DNA of 64,000 bases from Fusarium oxysporum f. sp. lycopersici 4287 (taxonomy: Eukaryota > Ascomycota > Sordariomycetes > Hypocreales > Nectriaceae). This document shows positions 58,282-64,000 of the stretch, one piece after another. Both the position numbers and the translations under genes were made by a program. Position 1 is the stretch's first letter. Every line of letters begins with the position of its first letter. Under the pieces are notes generated by a model. It ran no database searches and had not been told where the DNA came from. It saw only the letters and a list, made by a program, of their open reading frames with translations. The stretch covers positions 2,571,236 through 2,635,235 of the forward strand of contig NC_030987.1 of NCBI RefSeq assembly GCF_000149955.1, read 5' to 3'.

Positions 58282-59757
58282 GATCTAATTAGCCAGCTTA
58301 CAGTAGCGTCGCACACCAAGCTCGAGTTGACTGGTTACCGACCTCCGAGCGGCCCAGGGGTCTTTTAGCACCAGATGGCCGCTGGTGCTTGTGCTCACAA
58401 CCCCTGCAACTATTTGCTGAGTTTTTTCTGCTTGGGGACAGGTACCGATCGAATGAGCGCGAGCAAGCGGAGGGCAATTGTGAATGGAAGAAAAATTTTC
58501 TTCTCTGATGAACAGAAGCTTATCCTTATTGGAACAAGGCACAGGTTTCTTGACCTATAAGCGCAAGCACTCGGCGTTACGGAGTAGATCTCCATCGATT
58601 GATGAGCTGTCTAGAGCTGCATTTACTAGCAGGGTCCTACGCCTCTGGGAGATAATCGGGCTAGCGGGTAATGATTTTGCAGTGAGCCATCGATTGACTG
58701 ATTGATTAGATGCAAATGCGCCGGAGAAGGCTTCACAGACCGATAACGGTGCTTTCCGATATAACCCATACAGCAAGGATACGCCAGCATCGATGTTGCA
58801 ATGACAGAAATCATGGAGAGCAGATATGCAGCCATGGGACGACACGACTCTGGGAATACCCGTAGTATGGCTCGATATGATCGGTAAAACCGTAAGATGA
58901 TGCCAATTGCGGGTGACGATGTTGCTTTTTCTTCGTTCTGTTGGACCCCTGTTTTCGTGATACTTTTCCATGCTGTGATCTAGAACACCAAGCCAACGCT
59001 CCGGCAGTACCTGGTCTCACAGTTGGTTCGCACATCAAAGGATCTCGTACCCGTTTGCGATCCCGTGTCCGAGGGTCCAAGTAGTACCTACAGTAGCCTC
59101 CCTCATGTCGTCAAATTATCCCAGCAATCGTCAGTAGAAACCCATGCCACAACCAGGCACCTTAAGCGCTTCTGTCCCATGCACGTGAGAGGCAAAGTTT
59201 GTCCATGAGGAAAAGCAGAAATTTACGGGCAAAAGCACTATTCAGCACAGTGGGGGAAGCCGCTTTGCCTTGCCGAAATCAGACTACAATGATACTATGA
59301 CAATGCATACTCTAGCTGAAATTTGAACATGGGAATGAATGCACATGAAGCATACGAGGTTCGGTCAAATTCGAATGGTGACTTTCTGCACAATGAGCGT
59401 GTTAAGTTTGCAGGTTTGATTGACACCATACCTTCGCTTGGCCACCCCTAGATTTGACCAGGAGCATTACACCTACGTCACAGGCTGATCGAAAAGTTTC
59501 TGGCGGCTACCAAATGCTTTGGGGGGCTATTCAACTTACAGGAGGTCTAGTACTTTAAAAGATCTTCCAATGGACGAAATATACAAACTGAACTTTCTTG
59601 GCTTCCTGAATTACAATTTAAAATCACATATCAATTGAGTGGGTATGAGTTCAGTTTTCTTGCTAGGTAGATCGGAAGTTTTCGAAGCGAGCGACGTTGA
59701 ACAGGTACATTAGAGGCCAGGGGAGAGTACATCATTTTCATTTACGTGTACATTAGA

Positions 59758-59766
59758 TTATCTGAT
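59758..59766 (-). promoter_or_regulatory. Single SreA-type GATA site
   Basis: TTATCTGAT, the complement of ATCAGATAA, 3.0 kb upstream of the NRPS start and 1.5 kb from the triple cluster. Confidence 0.45.
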
Positions 59767-62725
59767 TAGATCCGGAATCAAAAGATCGGCGAGCCTCTAG
59801 CACTTAATAATTAATAAACGAAAGCAAGCCGCATCTGTCGAGGCACTTGGAAATTTTCGACGAGCATGCACGGGGAAATGATCAATATGCAGTCACAACA
59901 GAAGAAAAGATAGCAACTTATTTCGTCTCACTCAAAATATGAATATTTGAATACCACAACAGAATTGATGTTGAGATCTGATCTTTGAGAATTATTAATT
60001 CAGGGTAGCAAGCTCTCGGTTTCGATGAATGATGAGTGCATTGACCAATTCCGACTAGCAGTAGTGGTTGGTCATAGCCCACACCCTCCCTTCCATTTCT
60101 CCACCTGCACCTTGCATCATCAAACACCAGGGTCAGAAAATCCACCATCATCACCGCTGTCCGCTTCATCGGGCATCGCATCATCACCCTCAACATTGCC
60201 CGTTTGCTTCGTTAAAGCCGCAACTGGATCAATCATTCCGCCTGTGACGATTCTGACTCGGCAGCAAGCCTGTCGTTTGTGCTGTGCTCTCGGAGGTAGC
60301 CGTCAACCTGCCTGTCACAATCACAGGCAACAATCTGGAAGGTGATATTAACCTGACGGGTCTGGCATTTCTCCATAATCTCGGCTCGGTGTCCGCACTG
60401 CTCTTTTCCGCTTTATTCGTTTCAGCGTCGTGTTGCTGCCGTCATTAGCTTCGCTCTTCTCCCAACCCATTATCCCTTCGGGAATCCGAGCCTGCGCCGA
60501 CCGAATATGCGTTTTCCCATCCAGTCGGTTTGGTGTTTGCCCTCATGGAGTGCCCCTTTTCCTGTTTCCGATTCCAACTTCGCTCACCTCTGCTTCGTCT
60601 GAACCAGAGGCACAGCTGTTTCCACCTAGTTGTCCCGATCTTAATCTATCGTTTCATCTGACCAGTCGTCACAACCTTTCTCTCATCTAATGCCCTGCGT
60701 GGCACACTCACGCTGTGTTGATGGTTCCCTCATCCTCACCAAACCAACCTCCATCTCGTAGACAAGGTAAAATGACATACAGCGTTCTCTTAACCCCGAT
60801 CAAGGCACATGCCATGCCCTTCACAACCCCTCTCGCTTGTTCTACTCCCCTCTTACACTGGGAGACATCCATATCACCGGAAACCTCCCACGTTGACTAA
60901 TATCGTTTCACTATCATGGTGTCTTGATCAATGCCATCCCACGTGTATATCCCTTCCCCGCCATTGTCCTTGGGTATTGGAAATGCCCTCCACATCCTGG
61001 ATTCGATCCTGCCTGATCTCATCACCCTGTGACTCAACCTGCATGAGTCTACTTAGTAAACATGGGGTTTACAAGATTCTTTGTGGGTGATAGCTTGCGG
61101 GAAGACGGATTCCTGGACCAGCAAGCGTTCAAGCTCCCATGCCATTCAGCCAGACGAGTCTATTCTATGACTTAGACAACGCGTCTAGACACTGGTTAGT
61201 AGGGCCGAAAGTCACTTGTCAAGTTGGGGCTCCCCTTTTATCGCGGGTCGACCCGTCGAGGATCCCTTGTCTGCATAACCAAAAGCAACCTCGATATTGA
61301 CCCTCAACCCTCAACCCGCATGCCGTCCTTCGGGTTGCTCTTGTCAGCCCCAATCTCTACGTATGCCTAGCTTCGAGAATTCCTCTAGTGCAGCGTCTCA
61401 CATGCAGCAATTTATTTTACCTTATAACCGCCATAAGCCTTCACGTAATCATTTGCCAGGCACCCCGGGGCCGTTGAACCTTACGTCGAGCCTCCTCAGG
61501 TGCCAAGAGAAACTAGCCTTTCCCTTATGGGGGCTGGCTTGCCGATCTGATTCGCAGTTATGATCAATCGAGTTACCCAATACGGATCAATGGATTTTGT
61601 AATCCATAGTGCCCATGAGAATTGTCCCTTGGCAGGAAATTCCTCCTCACTTGAGGTTATATATATAAGACTGTGCTCTTTTTGAACCAGGAGGTTGAAC
61701 AGGTCTATTGTTGGTATTCAAGTGAACTTTGTCATCACAGCAACAAGACCAAGTTCAGATAAACCGAGTCGTGACGCAATCTATTCTGGGCGGCTGCTCG
61801 CTCCACTGCTCATTTGACGTCAAAACTCAGGCATCCTGTGAGACATCACGCCGTTTCAATAAAAGCACCACTATCCCACGCACCTGCGCCATATCCTGGT
61901 GCGGTTTTGGCATAGGACCAACGAGGTTGTGTTGCTCCCCACGCCAGCCATGGCCAGAGGTCCACCATAGAGGTGCCCAAAACGGCAATCCAGGTATCTC
62001 GGCTCACACCATTGCACTTCAACCCTCACTGCACCAAATCATCATGGGTCGTGGTTTTAATCTGCCTTGGGGCTTGTCTTGCCAGCCCACCCTTTCAAAT
62101 AATAGCTGTCTACTACCCACCCACCGAGAGCACTCACAGCCGGATCTTACTTGTCCCTGTCATCTTCATGAGTCGATGAGTAATTACTCGACGCTGACAG
62201 GCTGAAATACAGCTGCTTCCGCACGCCCCCCTTGGACCAGGTGAACCACTTTGTACAACCGTCCACGCCTCGAACTTGCCTTTGACGAATCATTGCGACG
62301 CCGATTCTAATACGGCATGCGTCCGTTTGCTTTGCCGTCATTCCAATTCGCAGCTCCCGTGTTTTGGACCCCGGCTGGCGTGTACATCCTCCGAGACTTG
62401 GTTCCGCATGGTCGTGAAGCGACCAAAGCAGCCTGATGTTAGTCCACACAGTTTTAGCTAATAGCATGTTGGCCTGTAATTAATGCCCCAGGATGAGGCT
62501 TTTGGCGGACCAGTGCGTTCCCTAAAAGGGCCATATCTTCTACTCCGAGTGCACACCTTTAACATCGCCGGTATTGTCGCCGGCCCTGATTGTTACCGGT
62601 GCCGTTTGCCCATCGAGACCACCCACCTCATTATCATTATCCATTACCCTGATTGCTCGGTAACACCATTGTTCTGACTAACACACTCTCAGACCACCAA
62701 CCACCAGAGGTGTAACTTGAGCACT

Positions 62726-64000
62726 ATGGACTTGACAGGACTCTCTATCCTTAATGCCCGGCCTTCCAGGCTGCCTGGACCAAACCTCCTACACCAACTG
62801 GTGAAGAAGCCGGGCCAACACGTAGCCCTGGATTATATGAGTAACGGTCGGCAATCTACATTGACTTACAGCGAACTTCATGAAGCTGCAGCGTCCATTG
62901 CGACTCGCATAACAACAGCATCAGGCAATGTCACAGGACAGTTTGTTGTTCCTGTGCTCATTCACCAATCCCCTCTACTATACATCTCACTCTTGGCCAT
63001 TTTAAAGTCCGGAGGGGCTTTCTGTCCTCTCAATATTGATGCGCCGCCGGAACGCGTAAAATTCATTCTTGACGATGTCGCAGCAACAGTGGTGTTGACC
63101 ACGAAAGAACTGGCATCTGAAATACCCAACAATACCGGTGCAACTATAATCATCGTTGATGAGAATGAAGAATATCAAGGCTCTTCTCGATCTCCAGGAG
63201 TCGAGCTCAAACATAGAGTCCCTCAGCCAGAAGATCTAGCCTATGTCATGTATACATCAGGATCAACAGGAACTCCCAAAGGCGTGGGAATTTCGCACGA
63301 TGCTGCATCGCAAGCTCTTATTGCCCATGATAGACATATCCCACCATTCTCCCGCTTTCTGCAGTTTGCAGCACCGACATTTGATGTCTCAGTCTTTGAA
63401 ATATTCTTCCCATTCTTTCGAGGTGCTACTCTCGTGAGTATTCGGCGGGTTGAGATGTTAGACGACCTTCCTGGCGTGCTACGCGCTATGAGAGTGGATG
63501 CCTGCGAACTCACACCAACAGTCGCTGGAAGCCTGTTGCGCCGAAGAGAAAATGCGCCAGACCTCAAGTTGCTTTTGACAATTGGAGAAATGCTCAACGC
63601 CCCAGTAGTTGACGAATTTGGAGGGGACGATGAAAGGCCGAGCATGCTCTGGGCAATGTATGGCCCAACTGAAGCCACAATTCACTGGTAAGATTCTCAA
63701 CTATTTCTTAGCAAACATCTGACTCTAACAAAATGCCAGTACTCTTCAAACTGCATTCTCGTCTGATTCTTCGACGGGCAATATTGGTGTACCCCTCGAT
63801 ACAGTCTCGTGCTTCATTATCGAGATTCCAGAGTCAGATAGCCACGAGTTTGAAATTAAAATTCTTCCCCAAGGAGAGGTTGGAGAGTTGGCTGTGGGTG
63901 GCTACCAGTTAGCTGCTGGCTACATCAACAGACCGGAGCAAACAAATTCAGTCTTCGTTGATTCACCATTTGGGCGCATCTATCGTACGGGGGACAAAGC
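62726..64000 (+). CDS. sidC: Ferricrocin-type siderophore NRPS, N-terminal part (truncated by window end)
   Basis: Start of a non-ribosomal peptide synthetase whose first domain is an adenylation domain. Core motifs in order: LTYSELHEAA (A1, about residue 47), LKSGGAFCPLN (A2, about 92), YTSGSTGTPKG (A3, about 176), FDVSVFEIF (A4), YGPTEATIH (A5, about 311), GELAVGGYQ (A6) and YRTGDKA (A7) at the window edge. One intron at 63688-63739 splits the codon after TIH. The start at 62726 precedes the first conserved helix. Ferricrocin synthetases of the SidC/NPS2 type begin directly with an A domain and condense N5-acyl-N5-hydroxyornithine with Gly and Ser. Identity as that type rests on the sidA partner and this N-terminal layout; the modules that would prove it lie outside the window. 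Confidence 0.85.

Larger units (their letters stand above)
55174..62725. promoter_or_regulatory. Long divergent intergenic region between sidA and the NRPS
   Basis: 7.5 kb including the 885-N gap 56947-57831. It holds a T24 tract (56418-56441), the GATA-site cluster at 58249-58281, a further GATA site at 59758-59766 and a pyrimidine-rich leader-like region from about 60060 to 62700. Reading frames exist on both sides of the gap (for example 57847-58233 on the minus strand) but none shows a family feature, so a gene partly hidden by the gap is possible but unsupported. Confidence 0.6.

Noticed and set aside
1..64000. CRISPR arrays, bacterial operons, tRNA or rRNA genes
   Set aside because: The DNA is eukaryotic with spliced genes; no direct-repeat array, cloverleaf with A and B boxes, or rRNA-like sequence was recognised by eye. 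A tRNA scan was not possible.

Overview
The window is nuclear DNA of a filamentous ascomycete, most likely Fusarium or a close relative (Hypocreales). The evidence is the short (about 50 nt) GT-AG introns with CTAAC/CTGAC branch sites, one gene per transcription unit, Pezizomycotina-type gene families, and a siderophore locus in which an ornithine N5-oxygenase gene (sidA/SID1) lies next to a ferricrocin-type NRPS gene (sidC/NPS2). The genus is inference from memory of that arrangement. The assembly has four N gaps (1447-2422, 13999-14200, 42229-42328, 56947-57831). I saw no tRNA, rRNA, CRISPR array or transposase gene.

Layout. 0-5 kb: a lactose-permease-like sugar transporter (+) and a putative type II membrane glycosyltransferase-like protein (-). 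5-10.5 kb: a Thr/Val-rich repetitive secreted protein (-) and a LAMTOR1/Ego1-like lipidated lysosomal adaptor (+). 10.4-23.5 kb: a gene-poor stretch holding only one small Cys/Trp-rich conserved-looking gene, with homopolymer tracts. 23.5-30 kb: F-box protein (+), ZNF830/CCDC16-like zinc-finger protein (-), Mediator MED7 (+), a 55-residue Cys-rich protein with a 5'-UTR intron (-), and a SnoaL-like NTF2-fold protein (+). 30-33.3 kb: an adenylosuccinate synthetase gene (-) cut into 22 exons, two of them micro-exons. 34.6-45.3 kb: a BYE1-like PHD/SPOC transcription factor (-), proteasome alpha-type-4 (+), a PAP2 lipid phosphatase (-), a WW/FF-domain splicing or transcription factor (+) and an allantoate-permease-family MFS transporter (-). 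46.6-51.6 kb: a Nudix-eIF2B-like fusion protein (-) and a Zn2Cys6 transcription factor (-). 53.4-64 kb: sidA (-) and the start of the sidC NRPS (+), transcribed divergently from a 7.5 kb intergenic region.

How the genes work together. Most genes are unlinked housekeeping functions: purine synthesis, proteasome, Mediator, RNA processing and nutrient sensing. The one clear pathway pair is sidA plus sidC. SidA makes N5-hydroxyornithine, the precursor that the SidC NRPS builds into the intracellular siderophore ferricrocin. Their shared upstream region has three consecutive ATCWGATAA-type GATA sites in 33 bp and a fourth 1.5 kb away, which fits iron-dependent repression by an SreA-type GATA factor. 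Other noteworthy items are the micro-exon adenylosuccinate synthetase gene and the hidden 55-residue Cys-rich gene.
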